This document shows positions 1 through 9,590 of a stretch of DNA of 64,000 bases, in pieces; position 1 is the stretch's first letter; each line of letters opens with the position of its first letter. The notes below the pieces were generated by a model. It ran no database searches, was not told the origin of the DNA, and worked only from the letters and a program-made list of their open reading frames with translations. The position numbers and the translations under genes were made by a program. This DNA is from Flavobacterium fontis (GTDB taxonomy: Bacteria; Bacteroidota; Bacteroidia; Flavobacteriales; Flavobacteriaceae). The DNA lies in the NCBI RefSeq assembly GCF_900129405.1, contig NZ_FQVQ01000017.1, forward strand, positions 1 to 64,000, in the 5' to 3' direction.

Positions 1-115
1 GTTGTAAAAGCGCACGCAGCCGCGTGAGGGACAGCAGTGGAAAGCCCACAGCGCAGGGCAACGGAGCGAGGACTTGCAACGGATTGCCCGACCCGGAGGG
101 GCACGCTCGAAGAAT
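1..115. repeat. Flavobacterial intergenic repeat, cut by the window edge
   Basis: GC-rich block, unlike the AT-rich DNA after it, with the phrase ACAGCAGTGGAAAGCCC followed by GAGGACTTGCAACGGA. I recognise this wording as a dispersed intergenic repeat common in Flavobacterium genomes; it is not coding in any convincing frame. It may be the 3' flank of a gene lying left of the window. A related but different palindromic element lies at 4051-4118. Confidence 0.5.
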
Positions 116-129
116 TATTTTGAATTTTA

Positions 130-161
130 AATTATGAATTATGAGTTATGAATTATGAATT
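130..161. repeat. Short tandem repeat, 7-bp unit AATTATG
   Basis: Four tandem copies of AATTATG (third copy AGTTATG) starting at 130, directly after the GC-rich repeat. Such AT-rich tandem runs often edge intergenic repeats in flavobacteria; no function is evident. Confidence 0.6.
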
Positions 162-439
162 TAGTTAAGGATATGAAAGGGTGAGTTGAATGGCAGGTTA
201 AGTATCCTTTATTTAAACTAGCCGCCTCACGATTGTTGTGGGATGTAGTTTGCTTAGTACTCGTCTAGATAATTCGGCATCTTATTCAAAAACTGATTAA
301 TTTTACTTCATTTGGTTCACAATTGATAATATCGGTTTCATAAGTTTACTGTTTTTTAAAATATCCATAAATTTGAATCGTCGTGTTTGCATTATATGTT
401 TTTTTCCTAAATTTAAAAAGTTCATAAATACACATAATA
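162..439 (+). promoter_or_regulatory. Upstream region of glgE with a candidate -7 box
   Basis: No gene is visible here. A TAAATTTG octamer at 368-375 fits the Bacteroidota -7 consensus TAnnTTTG, 64 nt before the glgE ATG, but no TTG lies at the usual 17-23 nt upstream, so the promoter call is weak. The rest is AT-rich without clear structure. Confidence 0.3.
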
Positions 440-2380
440 ATGCAAAACCAAAGACGTGTTATCTTAGAAAATATAGCGCCTCAAGTAGATAACGGAATCT
501 TTCCAATCAAACGAATTGTAGGGCAATCGGTTCAAGTGACTGCCGATGTTTTGGCCGATGGGCATGATGTTTTAGAAGCCGCCATTCAATACAAATTTGA
601 AAAAGACAAAAAGTGGACGGAAGTTCGTATGCATGCGCTTCCCAATGATGCTTTTTCGGGACAATTTACTGTCGAAAAGCAAGGAAAATACGTTTATTTT
701 GTAGAAGCTTGGGTCGATTACGCCTTAAACTGGCAATATGGCATTACCAAAAAAATCAATGACCATCAGCATGTAAAATCTGAATTACTCGAGGGCGTTG
801 AATACCTCCAACCGTTGCTAACACTTGTGTCGGCTTCCGAGAAAAAATATTTATCGGAATTAATGACTTGGTTTTCAGATGAAAAATATTATGACGAAGC
901 TATAAAAGCAGCCGTTTCAGAGGAGCTTAAAGCTGTTTTTAAAAAATATCCCACAAAACTCTTAGCGAATCAGTCGCAGGAATATTCGATTTATGTCGAT
1001 CGTAAGAAAGCGTTGTTTAGTACGTGGTATGAATTTTTCCCGCGCTCAGCATCATCTGTTCCCGGTAAACACGGGACGTTTAAAGATTGTGAAGCCTTAC
1101 TGCCTCGCGTGGCCAAAATGGGATTTGATACTTTGTATTTTCCGCCTGTGCACCCTATCGGGGAAGTTAACCGCAAAGGGAAGAACAATGCTACCGATGC
1201 TGCTCCCGGCGATGTGGGTTCTCCATGGGGTATTGGTTCCCATCATGGGGGACATAAAGCACTACACCCTGAATTGGGAACGCTGGATGATTTTAAATCA
1301 TTGGTGAATACCGCTAAAGAGTTAGGAATTGAGATCGCGATGGACTTTGCATTGCAAGCGGCTCCCGATCATCCTTGGGTTAAAGAGCACCCACAATGGT
1401 TTAAATGGCGCCCCGATGGAACGGTGCAATACGCAGAAAATCCACCTAAAAAGTACCAAGATATTCTTCCCATCTATTTTGAAACCCCCGATTGGAAAAA
1501 TCTTTGGGACGAACTTTTACGTTGTGCTTTATATTGGATTGAAGATTTTGGAATTCGTGTGTATCGTGTTGATAATCCTCATACAAAGCCTTTCTATTTC
1601 TGGGGTTGGCTAATTGCTGAAGTTAAGAAGAAACATCCTGATGTGTTGTTTTTATCGGAAGCTTTTACACGTCCCAAGATCATGCATGAATTAGCGAAAC
1701 AAGGATTCACGCAGTCGTATACTTATTTTACTTGGCGCAATTCGAAATCAGAATTACAAGCGTATTTAACAGAACTCACGCAAACCAATCAGAAAGAATT
1801 TTTTCGTCCTAATTTTTGGCCAAATACACCCGATATCAACCCATTTGCGTTACAAGGTGCCAATGAAAGCATGCATTTGCAAAAGTATTTTTTGGCAGCC
1901 ACTCTCAGCTCCTCAGTGGGCATCTACGGTCCAGTATTTGAGTTCATGGTTACGGATGCAGTGCCTGGAAAGGAAGAATATTACGATAGTGAAAAGTATC
2001 AAATTAGACACTGGAATTGGCAGCAGGAAAATAAAATCACCTTGTTAATTACCAAAATTAACTCCCTTCGTCACGAAAATGCAGCCTTACAACAAACTAA
2101 TAATATCGAATTTTGCGATACGGATAACGACCAAATTATAGCCTACTATAAATACGACGATGCAAAGACCAATGAATTACTAATGATTGCGAGTTTGGAC
2201 GCCTATTATACCAAACAAGCATGGGTTCGTCTACCGCTCGCCTCTTTAGGAGTCGGTGAGGGACATCCGATTACGGTGGTCGATTTGATCACTGGAAACA
2301 GTTACCATTGGGACAAGGAGTGGAATTTTGTGGAGCTCCATCCCGCTTTACCGTTCCATTTATTTAAAATTATCAAATAA
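440..2380 (+). CDS. glgE: alpha-1,4-glucan:maltose-1-phosphate maltosyltransferase GlgE (GH13_3)
   Basis: GlgE transfers maltose from maltose-1-phosphate to the non-reducing end of an alpha-1,4-glucan in the cytoplasm. The 646-residue length suits the family. An N-terminal beta-sandwich (about 1-110) precedes the TIM barrel. The signature RVDNPHTKP carries the presumed nucleophile D378, and LSEAFTRP carries the presumed acid/base E407; GSPWGIGSHHGGH is also typical of GlgE. The ATG at 440 follows an AT-rich leader. The maltokinase that makes its substrate follows 22 bp later and the branching enzyme is third, so this is a GlgE-type glucan operon. No trehalose synthase gene, the usual maltose source, is seen alongside. 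Confidence 0.93.
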   Translation: MQNQRRVILENIAPQVDNGIFPIKRIVGQSVQVTADVLADGHDVLEAAIQYKFEKDKKWTEVRMHALPNDAFSGQFTVEKQGKYVYFVEAWVDYALNWQYGITKKINDHQHVKSELLEGVEYLQPLLTLVSASEKKYLSELMTWFSDEKYYDEAIKAAVSEELKAVFKKYPTKLLANQSQEYSIYVDRKKALFSTWYEFFPRSASSVPGKHGTFKDCEALLPRVAKMGFDTLYFPPVHPIGEVNRKGKNNATDAAPGDVGSPWGIGSHHGGHKALHPELGTLDDFKSLVNTAKELGIEIAMDFALQAAPDHPWVKEHPQWFKWRPDGTVQYAENPPKKYQDILPIYFETPDWKNLWDELLRCALYWIEDFGIRVYRVDNPHTKPFYFWGWLIAEVKKKHPDVLFLSEAFTRPKIMHELAKQGFTQSYTYFTWRNSKSELQAYLTELTQTNQKEFFRPNFWPNTPDINPFALQGANESMHLQKYFLAATLSSSVGIYGPVFEFMVTDAVPGKEEYYDSEKYQIRHWNWQQENKITLLITKINSLRHENAALQQTNNIEFCDTDNDQIIAYYKYDDAKTNELLMIASLDAYYTKQAWVRLPLASLGVGEGHPITVVDLITGNSYHWDKEWNFVELHPALPFHLFKIIK

Positions 2381-2402
2381 CCCGAACAAAAACGCCTAGG
2401 CC

Positions 2403-4025
2403 ATGAAATTGGACAATCAGGAAACTTTTGCCACCCCATTTGCTTTTAAAAGTGAGTGGAAAAACGCGTTCAACGATGATGAGTTTATCAAAGTTTTCTC
2501 TTCCGATATTTTAGAGAATTACATCATCAACAAGCGCTGGTATGGTGGAAAATCAAGTACACTCAAGTATATTGAAGTAGTCGATCATTTTAAAATTACC
2601 TCCAAGAAAAACACTTATTATGGCGTTTTATTGGAAGTCAATTTTAAAGAAGCCTTTTTCCAGCATTATTTCATGCCCATTGCTTTTATGACCTCGGATG
2701 AATTGGATACGAGTACCATTATTTCACCGGCACGGTTTGCGCACATTGACGGCTATTTGGTCGACGCATTGCATCAAGAGGATTTTCGAAAATTGCTTTA
2801 TGAGAATATTGCACAATCGACCCATAATAAGGAGTTTAAACTCGTATTTCACAAAGGAATGCATTTGGGTGATGTGGCTTATAAATCTTCCAAATTCATG
2901 GGGGTAGAGCAAAGTAATACTTCTATAGTGTACAACGATAGTTTTGTATTGAAAATTTTCCGTCGTATTTATGTGAGTACCAATCCCGATTATGAAATCA
3001 GTCGCTTCTTGACCGAGCGCATGGAATACAAAAATACTCCCGCCTACACGGGTAGTATTAATCTCGCGCTCCCAGAGGGAAACATAACCTTGGGATTAAT
3101 GCAAGAATTAGTGCCCAACCAAGGCGACGCTTGGAAGTTTATGCTTGACCATTTGGATACCGTATTTGATACGTTAACACGTAAAATAATCAAAGTCAGC
3201 AAGCTCCCACAAATTCCGATGTTTAAACGTTTGAAAATTCAGGAAATTCCACCTGAAATTATTGATTGGGTAGGATTGAGTCTTTTTCTACGCATACAAA
3301 CGTTAGCGCTCCGTACAGCCGAAATGCATGTCGCGCTAGGAGGCGATAGTCATGACACTGCTTTTACCCCCACACGTTACAATGGCGATTACTCGGTTTG
3401 GTTGAAGAATCGATTGCTATACCAATTTCAAAATCGATTGAATATTATTGAAAATAGCTTGCACAAACTCGACGGATTGGCTCTTGAACTAGCACATCAA
3501 TTTCTTGAGCATAAAAAACTGATTCGTAAGCACTTTGTGGATTTCGATTGGACCAAAATGAAGTCCGAACGCATCCGTATTCACGGCGACTATCACTTGG
3601 GACAGGTCCTGGTCAATGGCGATGATTTCTACATCTTGGACTTTGAAGGCGAACCCGAAAGTACGATTCGTGACCGTAAAGTTAAACAACCTCCGCTCAA
3701 AGATGTGGCAGGGATGTTTCGATCATTTCATTATGCCATTTATGCCACTATTTTCAACAATCGCGACAAGTACCCGCAAGAACAAGAGGAGTTGTTTGAC
3801 GCTGCCGAATTGTTATTCCGCTACTTAGTAGGTGCCTTTTTGGATACTTATATTGAAAAAGTACAAGCTGGAAATCTAAATATTGGCTACAGTCAAGAAA
3901 TCGAATTTCTATTGAAATACTGTCTGCTCGAGAAAGCGGTTTATGAGTTGGGTTATGAATTAAATTCTCGACCCCGATGGGCTGTGATTCCGTTGCGTGG
4001 CATACAGAGTATTATGAATTATTAG
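2403..4025 (+). CDS. mak: Maltokinase (Pep2/Mak type), stand-alone
   Basis: ATP-dependent kinase making maltose-1-phosphate, the donor for GlgE. The N-terminal cap motif NKRWYGGKSS lies at about residues 42-51 and the phosphotransferase catalytic loop IHGDYHLGQVLV, followed by LDFEGEP, at about 395-420; both are hallmarks of maltokinases. At 540 residues it is not fused to trehalose synthase, as in many actinobacteria and some Bacteroidota, and no TreS residues are recognisable. It starts 22 bp after glgE and should be co-transcribed. Closely related kinases act on other sugars, but the glgE neighbour makes maltose the likely substrate. Confidence 0.85.
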   Translation: MKLDNQETFATPFAFKSEWKNAFNDDEFIKVFSSDILENYIINKRWYGGKSSTLKYIEVVDHFKITSKKNTYYGVLLEVNFKEAFFQHYFMPIAFMTSDELDTSTIISPARFAHIDGYLVDALHQEDFRKLLYENIAQSTHNKEFKLVFHKGMHLGDVAYKSSKFMGVEQSNTSIVYNDSFVLKIFRRIYVSTNPDYEISRFLTERMEYKNTPAYTGSINLALPEGNITLGLMQELVPNQGDAWKFMLDHLDTVFDTLTRKIIKVSKLPQIPMFKRLKIQEIPPEIIDWVGLSLFLRIQTLALRTAEMHVALGGDSHDTAFTPTRYNGDYSVWLKNRLLYQFQNRLNIIENSLHKLDGLALELAHQFLEHKKLIRKHFVDFDWTKMKSERIRIHGDYHLGQVLVNGDDFYILDFEGEPESTIRDRKVKQPPLKDVAGMFRSFHYAIYATIFNNRDKYPQEQEELFDAAELLFRYLVGAFLDTYIEKVQAGNLNIGYSQEIEFLLKYCLLEKAVYELGYELNSRPRWAVIPLRGIQSIMNY

Positions 4026-4050
4026 GAGCACAACCCCAGTTTTCAAACCA

Positions 4051-4118
4051 AGCCCGCTCCGGCTATCCGCTGTATCTCACTCCGTAAACTCCGTGAGGAT
4101 GCCGCTGCTATCCGGGCT
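4051..4118. repeat. Intergenic palindromic (REP-like) element
   Basis: Outer arms AGCCCG (4051-4056) and CGGGCT (4113-4118) enclose a second pair around CTCAC and GTGAG with CTCCGTAAACTCCG between. Fold and wording (CCGCTGCTATCCGGGCT) match dispersed Flavobacterium intergenic repeats. It lies between maltokinase and glgB and may form an mRNA hairpin. Confidence 0.65.
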
Positions 4119-4147
4119 AAAAAGATAAATTAATTACTAATTATAAA

Positions 4148-4176
4148 ACCTAACAGGTTTCAAAAACCTGTTAGGT
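4148..4176. repeat. Perfect 13-bp inverted repeat just upstream of glgB
   Basis: ACCTAACAGGTTT (4148-4160), loop CAA, then its exact complement (4164-4176). No T-run follows on either strand, so it is not a standard terminator. It ends 10 nt before the glgB ATG and would form a strong hairpin in the leader next to the ribosome-binding region. The same AACCTGTTAGGT palindrome is a common dispersed repeat in Bacteroidota. Confidence 0.75.
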
Positions 4177-4186
4177 CTCACACCAC

Positions 4187-6094
4187 ATGAATCCAGTACA
4201 ACACCACTCCCTCTTTACCGATTTCGACATCGATTTGTTCAAAGCCGGTAAACATTTTAAACTCTACGAAAAATTAGGCGCCCACCTTCTCGAAGTCGAC
4301 GGCGTTTATGGATGCTATTTTGCCGTTTGGGCACCCTCCGCCAAAAACGTGTCCGTAGTAGGCGATTTCAACTATTGGGTGGAAGGCCAACACCCCCTCC
4401 AAGTACGTTGGGATAGCTCGGGTATATGGGAAGGATTCATTCCCGGAATCGATAAAGGCACCAAATACAAATTCAAAATACAATCCAATCACGGTGATGT
4501 CATTACCGAAAAAGCCGATCCCTTTGCACTGTATTGTGAAACGCCACCGCATACCGCTTCGGTAGTTTGGGATTTGGACTATAAATGGAAAGATGCCAGT
4601 TGGATGAAAAACCGAGCCAACCACAACGGTTTAGACAAACCCATGTCGGTATACGAGGTGCATTTAGGGTCCTGGAAACGCAACCTTGAACAAAATCGGT
4701 CGTTGAGTTATATCGAGCTCGCTGAGGATCTTGTGAGCTACGTCAAAGAAACCGGATTCACTCATGTAGAGTTTATGCCCATCATGGAATATCCCTTTGA
4801 TCCTTCATGGGGCTATCAGCTGGTGGGGTATTTTGCCCCAACTTCGCGCTTTGGCAAACCCCAAGATTTTATGTTCTTGGTCGATAAATTGCATCAAGCG
4901 GGGATAGGCGTCATTCTCGATTGGGTACCGTCACATTTTCCGAGCGATGCCCATGGTTTAGGCTTTTTTGATGGCTCTCATCTGTATGAACATCCCGATA
5001 TTCGAAAAGGCTATCATCCCGATTGGAAAAGTTTGATTTTCAATTATGGCCGCAATGAAGTCCGGTCCTTCTTGATTAGCAACGCCATCTTTTGGCTGCA
5101 ACATTACCACGCAGACGGTTTACGTGTCGACGCGGTCGCCTCCATGTTGTATTTGGATTATTCAAGAAAAGATGGGGAGTGGGAGCCCAACATTTATGGG
5201 GGAAGAGAGAATCTCGAAACCATTAGTTTCCTTAAGGATTTCAATGAAGCCGTCTACCAAATGTTTCCCGATGTACAAACCATTGCCGAGGAAAGCACCA
5301 GTTTTCCTATGGTATCACGCCCCACTTTTCTAGGAGGCTTAGGTTTTGGCATGAAATGGATGATGGGCTGGATGCATGATACCTTACACTATTTTAAAAA
5401 AGAACCCATTTACCGAAAATACCATCAAAACGATATTACATTCTCCATGACCTACGCGTTTACCGAAAACTTTATGTTGCCTTTGTCACATGATGAAGTC
5501 GTGTACGGGAAGCATTCTATTCTAGGGCGTATGACGGGCGATGAATGGCAACGTTTTGCCAACCTTCGTTTACTTTACGGTTATATGTTTACCCATCCTG
5601 GAACTAAATTATTGTTTATGGGGGCTGAGTTTGGCCAAAGTGAAGAATGGAATTTTGAAAGTAGTCTGGAATGGCATTTGTTGCAATACGATTACCACAA
5701 AGGCATCAAGCAATGCATCACCGATTTGAATGCCTTGTACCGCAATTATCCTGCACTATATGAGAAACAATTCTCGGCCGAAGGATTTGAATGGATCAAT
5801 TATTCGGATAGTGAAAATTCAGTATTGGCCTACATACGCAAAGGAAACAAAGAAAAAGAACAATTAATCGTGGTATGTAACATGACGCCACAGGTTCATG
5901 AGCACTACCGCATTGGCCTACCCAAATCAGGAAAATTAACAGAAATTTTTACTTCGGACAAGCTTGAATATGGGGGCAGTGGCGTAACCAATTCATCCGT
6001 CATTAAAGTAGAAAAACTTCCTTGGAACGGACGTGAATGTTCTGCCGAGATTCAGTTGCCTCCATTGGGAATGGTCGTATTTACACTATCGTAA
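4187..6094 (+). CDS. glgB: 1,4-alpha-glucan branching enzyme GlgB (GH13_9)
   Basis: Cuts an alpha-1,4 chain and rejoins it by an alpha-1,6 bond, producing branched glycogen. An N-terminal CBM48 domain (about 25-120, with WAPSAKNVSVVGDFNYW) precedes the GH13 barrel. VYEVHLGSWKR, GLRVDAVAS with nucleophile D315, AEESTSFP with the acid residue at E368/E369, and LSHDEVVYGK are diagnostic. At 635 residues it is the short form, lacking the extra N1 module of long GlgB. It closes the glgE-mak-glgB set after a 161-bp gap holding two palindromic repeats, and an intrinsic terminator follows. Confidence 0.97.
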   Translation: MNPVQHHSLFTDFDIDLFKAGKHFKLYEKLGAHLLEVDGVYGCYFAVWAPSAKNVSVVGDFNYWVEGQHPLQVRWDSSGIWEGFIPGIDKGTKYKFKIQSNHGDVITEKADPFALYCETPPHTASVVWDLDYKWKDASWMKNRANHNGLDKPMSVYEVHLGSWKRNLEQNRSLSYIELAEDLVSYVKETGFTHVEFMPIMEYPFDPSWGYQLVGYFAPTSRFGKPQDFMFLVDKLHQAGIGVILDWVPSHFPSDAHGLGFFDGSHLYEHPDIRKGYHPDWKSLIFNYGRNEVRSFLISNAIFWLQHYHADGLRVDAVASMLYLDYSRKDGEWEPNIYGGRENLETISFLKDFNEAVYQMFPDVQTIAEESTSFPMVSRPTFLGGLGFGMKWMMGWMHDTLHYFKKEPIYRKYHQNDITFSMTYAFTENFMLPLSHDEVVYGKHSILGRMTGDEWQRFANLRLLYGYMFTHPGTKLLFMGAEFGQSEEWNFESSLEWHLLQYDYHKGIKQCITDLNALYRNYPALYEKQFSAEGFEWINYSDSENSVLAYIRKGNKEKEQLIVVCNMTPQVHEHYRIGLPKSGKLTEIFTSDKLEYGGSGVTNSSVIKVEKLPWNGRECSAEIQLPPLGMVVFTLS

Positions 6095-6118
6095 TGCCCA
6101 TTCTGAAAATAGTTGCTT

Positions 6119-6145
6119 AAAGTCCGATTCCCCTCGGACTTTTTT
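6119..6145 (+). terminator. Intrinsic terminator after glgB
   Basis: AGTCCGA (6121-6127), loop TTCCCC, TCGGACT (6134-6140), then TTTTT. It ends the glgE-mak-glgB unit. Confidence 0.85.
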
Positions 6146-6270
6146 GATGAAATATAGTAACAAAGAAAAGCTATTCACACCGCAAACGTTGTAGTTAAAA
6201 ATAAGAATATTAGGGTGTTAATTTATCGCTTTCAACTTTGTAAATTTGGCACTTTTACATTTGCATTCTT

Positions 6271-8670
6271 ATGATTATTAATACCGAACTTGAGTATAAA
6301 GGCGATTTATTTCCGTCCACGATAACCTCCTATACCAAAGAAGTTGACTCCATCGATTTCTTTACCGATAACAATGTAATCATGCGGGTTACCGTTTTAC
6401 GCGATAGCATGATTCGTTTCCGATTTACGGCCAAAGGGTATTTTAGCAATGATTTCTCCTATGCGATTGACAAAAGTCAATCCCATGGTTATAATGTGTT
6501 GGAATTGAACGAGTTTGAAGATCATTATAAAATACAAACGAGCAAAGTATATGTTATCGTTCAAAAACAGAGCGCTCGTGTGGGTATTTATGAACTCGAT
6601 GGTACGCCGATTGTCGAAGACGAACTAGGATTTCATTGGGAAGAATCCTATGAATTTGGGGGCAATATTGTCAAAATGAGTAAAATGTCTCCCGAAGGCG
6701 AGAGCTTTTATGGATTAGGAGACAAGGCCACCCATTTGAATTTAAAAGGCAAACGCCTCGAAAACTGGGCTACCGATCAGTATGCCTTTCATAAAGATCA
6801 GGAACCCTTATACAAAGTGGTTCCCTTTTACATTGGACTCCGAAATACGAAGGCATACGGTATTTTCTTTGACAATACGTTCCGTTCTTTTTTTGACTTT
6901 AGTCATGAACGTAAAGGAGTTACAAGTTTTTGGGCCGATGGGGGTGAAATGAACTACTATTTCATCTATGGACCCAAAATGAGTGATGTGGTCACCACCT
7001 ATACCCATTTGACCGGAAAACCCGAATTGCCTCCCCTTTGGACATTGGGCTACCATCAATGTAAATGGAGTTATTATCCTGAAGCGAAGGTAAAAGAAAT
7101 TACGTCGAAGTTTCGCGAACTTCAAATTCCGTGTGATGCTATTTATTTGGATATCGATTATATGGAAGGGTTCCGTTGCTTTACCTGGAGCAAAGAGTAT
7201 TTTCCAGAGCCCAAGCGCATGGTGCAAGAATTGGCCAAAGATGGGTTCAAAACAGTAGTTATCATTGACCCAGGGATTAAAATTGATAACGACTATTGGG
7301 TCTATAAAGAAGCACTTGAAAAAGATTATTTCTGTAAACGTGCTGACGGCCCCTATATGAAAGGAAAAGTGTGGCCTGGCGAATGTAATTTTCCCGATTA
7401 TACCAATCCGGAAGTACGTGAATGGTGGGCTGGCTTGTTTAAGGAGTTAATTGCCGAAATCGGTGTGAAAGGCGTATGGAACGATATGAACGAACCCGCC
7501 GTCATGGAAGTGCCTACCAAAACGTTCCCGCTTGACGTTCGTCACAACTATGATGGCAACAATTGCAGTCACCGCAAAGCCCACAATATCTATGGTACCC
7601 AAATGGCTCGGGCAACGTATGAAGGGGTGAAGCGATTTGCCTTCCCTAAGCGTCCGTTTATCATTACCCGCTCAGCCTATTCTGGCGCACAACGCTATAC
7701 CTCGTCTTGGACAGGTGATAATGTGGCGACCTGGGAACATTTATGGATTGCCAATGTGCAAATGCAACGCATGTCCATTTCAGGCATGGGCTTTACAGGG
7801 AGCGATATCGGAGGGTTTGCCGAACAACCCAGTGCAGAATTATTTGCACGTTGGATCCAATTGGGCGTGTTTCACCCTTTTTGTCGTACCCACTCTTCGG
7901 GACACCATGGCGATCAAGAACCCTGGAGTTTTGGTGAAGAAGTCATCGAAATCACACGAAAATTTGTCGAATTACGCTACCAACTATTGCCGTATCTCTA
8001 CACCATGTTTTGGCACTATATCAACGATGGAATTCCGATGCTGAAACCATTGGTGTATTTTGACCAAGAGGATCCTCAAACGCACTATCGCACGGATGAG
8101 TTTTTATTTGGAAATCAAATTTTTGTTTGTCCAATCTTAGAACCCAATGCGCAAGGACGACGCTTGTATTTACCCCAAGGCAATTGGTATAACTATTGGA
8201 CCCAAGAATTGGTTCGCGGAAAACGAGAGCTTTGGGTGAGTACCGATTTTGACCAAATCCCCATTTTTATCAAAGAAGGGGCTATTATTCCCAAATATCC
8301 TGTTCAACAATATGTGGGACAAATCGAAAGTCCCGAATTGCGTTTGGAAGTGTATTTCAAATTAGGGAAAGAAAAATCGTATGTCTATGAAGATGCTCAA
8401 GATGGATATGATTATACCAAAGGCCGTTACAGCTATAAAACCTTTAGCTTAAACGGAAAAGAAAACGAACTTTTTATTACGCAACATCAAGAAGGTTCTT
8501 TTGAAACGCCATACCAAACGATTACGATTCAAGTGATTGGATTACCATTTGAAGTGAAAGGAATTGAAATTGACAATGAAAAAATTCTTTTTGACAAAGA
8601 GGCAATTAATGTGGCTGAAGGGATTGTTATCGACAAGGATTTCACCGAATTGCATATCATCGGAGTGTAA
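6271..8670 (+). CDS. Glycoside hydrolase family 31 alpha-glucosidase
   Basis: Exo-acting alpha-glucosidase expected to release glucose from maltose or malto-oligosaccharides. It has the GH31 N-terminal beta-sandwich, a barrel, and C-terminal beta domains. The nucleophile motif GVWNDMNEP gives D405 and SSWTGDN gives the acid/base D483; GFTGSDIGGF and HPFCRTHS are also GH31 motifs. No signal peptide is present, so it should be cytoplasmic, unlike periplasmic SusB-type enzymes. Two candidate -7 boxes, TAAATTTG (6241-6248) and TACATTTG (6256-6263), lie before the ATG, so it probably has its own promoter after the glgB terminator. Whether it prefers maltose or another alpha-glucoside cannot be read from sequence. 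Confidence 0.92.
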   Translation: MIINTELEYKGDLFPSTITSYTKEVDSIDFFTDNNVIMRVTVLRDSMIRFRFTAKGYFSNDFSYAIDKSQSHGYNVLELNEFEDHYKIQTSKVYVIVQKQSARVGIYELDGTPIVEDELGFHWEESYEFGGNIVKMSKMSPEGESFYGLGDKATHLNLKGKRLENWATDQYAFHKDQEPLYKVVPFYIGLRNTKAYGIFFDNTFRSFFDFSHERKGVTSFWADGGEMNYYFIYGPKMSDVVTTYTHLTGKPELPPLWTLGYHQCKWSYYPEAKVKEITSKFRELQIPCDAIYLDIDYMEGFRCFTWSKEYFPEPKRMVQELAKDGFKTVVIIDPGIKIDNDYWVYKEALEKDYFCKRADGPYMKGKVWPGECNFPDYTNPEVREWWAGLFKELIAEIGVKGVWNDMNEPAVMEVPTKTFPLDVRHNYDGNNCSHRKAHNIYGTQMARATYEGVKRFAFPKRPFIITRSAYSGAQRYTSSWTGDNVATWEHLWIANVQMQRMSISGMGFTGSDIGGFAEQPSAELFARWIQLGVFHPFCRTHSSGHHGDQEPWSFGEEVIEITRKFVELRYQLLPYLYTMFWHYINDGIPMLKPLVYFDQEDPQTHYRTDEFLFGNQIFVCPILEPNAQGRRLYLPQGNWYNYWTQELVRGKRELWVSTDFDQIPIFIKEGAIIPKYPVQQYVGQIESPELRLEVYFKLGKEKSYVYEDAQDGYDYTKGRYSYKTFSLNGKENELFITQHQEGSFETPYQTITIQVIGLPFEVKGIEIDNEKILFDKEAINVAEGIVIDKDFTELHIIGV

Positions 8671-8700
8671 GTTTTGTATTTTTGTCTAAAATTTAACCCT

Positions 8701-9519
8701 ATGAATTACAAAAAGTTGACCTCCGGATTCGTTGCCATTTTACTCGTTGCCGCATGTGCTACCAATCCTTTTACAGGAAAGAGTACCATGGCTTTTGTGC
8801 CCAATAGCGAAATTTTGCCCTCTTCTTTTCAACAGTACAGTCAATTTTTGTCCGAAAATAAAGTGGTGACCAATACACCCGAAGCACGTAAAGTGGAGCA
8901 GATCGGCACCAAAATCAAAGTGGCCGCCGAACGTTGGTTGCAAGCCAATGGGCATCCCGAATACCTTAAAGATTACCAATGGGAATACCGATTGGTAGAA
9001 AATAAAGAGGTGAATGCATGGTGTATGCCGGGAGGAAAAATTGTATTTTATACCGGTATTCTTCCCATTACGCAAACCGATGCAGGTTTGGCGACTGTCA
9101 TGGGACATGAGGTAGCCCATGCCTTATGCAACCATGGCCAACAACGAATGAGTGCTGGATTATTGCAACAATTGGGAGCCATTGGCGTTGGCGCTGCTGT
9201 AGGAAATAAATCTGCAGAAACCCAACAACTCGCCATGACCGCTTATGGAGTTACCACTCAAGTAGGAGGGATGATGCCTTTTAGTCGTAAGCATGAGAGT
9301 GAAGCGGATAAAATCGGACTTTTACTGATGGCCATTGCGGGGTATAATCCCGAGGAAGCCATTCCGTTTTGGGAGCGTATGGGCGCTAAGTCGGGAGGAC
9401 AAGCCCCTCCGGAGTTTTTAAGCACACACCCTTCTGATGCTACCCGTATGGCGCAAATTCGCGAATTGTTACCTGCCGTAAAAACCGAAGCTGCAAAATT
9501 CGGAGTGAGCTTTAAATAA
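8701..9519 (+). CDS. M48 family zinc metallopeptidase, lipoprotein
   Basis: Periplasmic or membrane-anchored peptidase of the Oma1/BepA-like M48B type. The zinc site HEVAH is at residues 136-140, and ESEADKIG supplies the third ligand E. The N-terminus MNYKKLTSGF with LLVAAC is a type II signal peptide, so the ATG at 8701 is chosen over an in-frame TTG at 8674. A TATTTTTG box at 8677-8684, with TTG at 8650-8652 (24-nt spacing, slightly long), is a plausible promoter inside the end of the GH31 gene. The length of 272 residues is usual. A role in envelope protein quality control is inferred from the family. Confidence 0.9.
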   Translation: MNYKKLTSGFVAILLVAACATNPFTGKSTMAFVPNSEILPSSFQQYSQFLSENKVVTNTPEARKVEQIGTKIKVAAERWLQANGHPEYLKDYQWEYRLVENKEVNAWCMPGGKIVFYTGILPITQTDAGLATVMGHEVAHALCNHGQQRMSAGLLQQLGAIGVGAAVGNKSAETQQLAMTAYGVTTQVGGMMPFSRKHESEADKIGLLLMAIAGYNPEEAIPFWERMGAKSGGQAPPEFLSTHPSDATRMAQIRELLPAVKTEAAKFGVSFK

Positions 9520-9542
9520 ATCATTTTATTCTTCTATATTTG

Positions 9543-9573
9543 AAGTCATCATAGGAGTTGTGATGACTTTTTT
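9543..9573 (+). terminator. Intrinsic terminator after the M48 peptidase gene
   Basis: AAGTCATCA (9543-9551), a 9-nt loop, TGATGACTT (9561-9569) and a T-run. It sits only about 20 nt before the next ATG. Confidence 0.8.
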
Positions 9574-9590
9574 AATTGTATTCATTCGAT

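Noticed and set aside
2403..4025. A TreS-maltokinase fusion
   Set aside because: The protein starts with the maltokinase cap (KRWYGGKSS) and has no GH13 trehalose synthase motifs; 540 residues leave no room.
8674..8700. TTG start for the M48 lipoprotein and other early non-ATG starts (9576, 14469, 17637, 21004, 28165, 31425, 31474)
   Set aside because: In each case a downstream ATG gives a better signal peptide or family N-terminus, and the extension overlaps a promoter or upstream gene.
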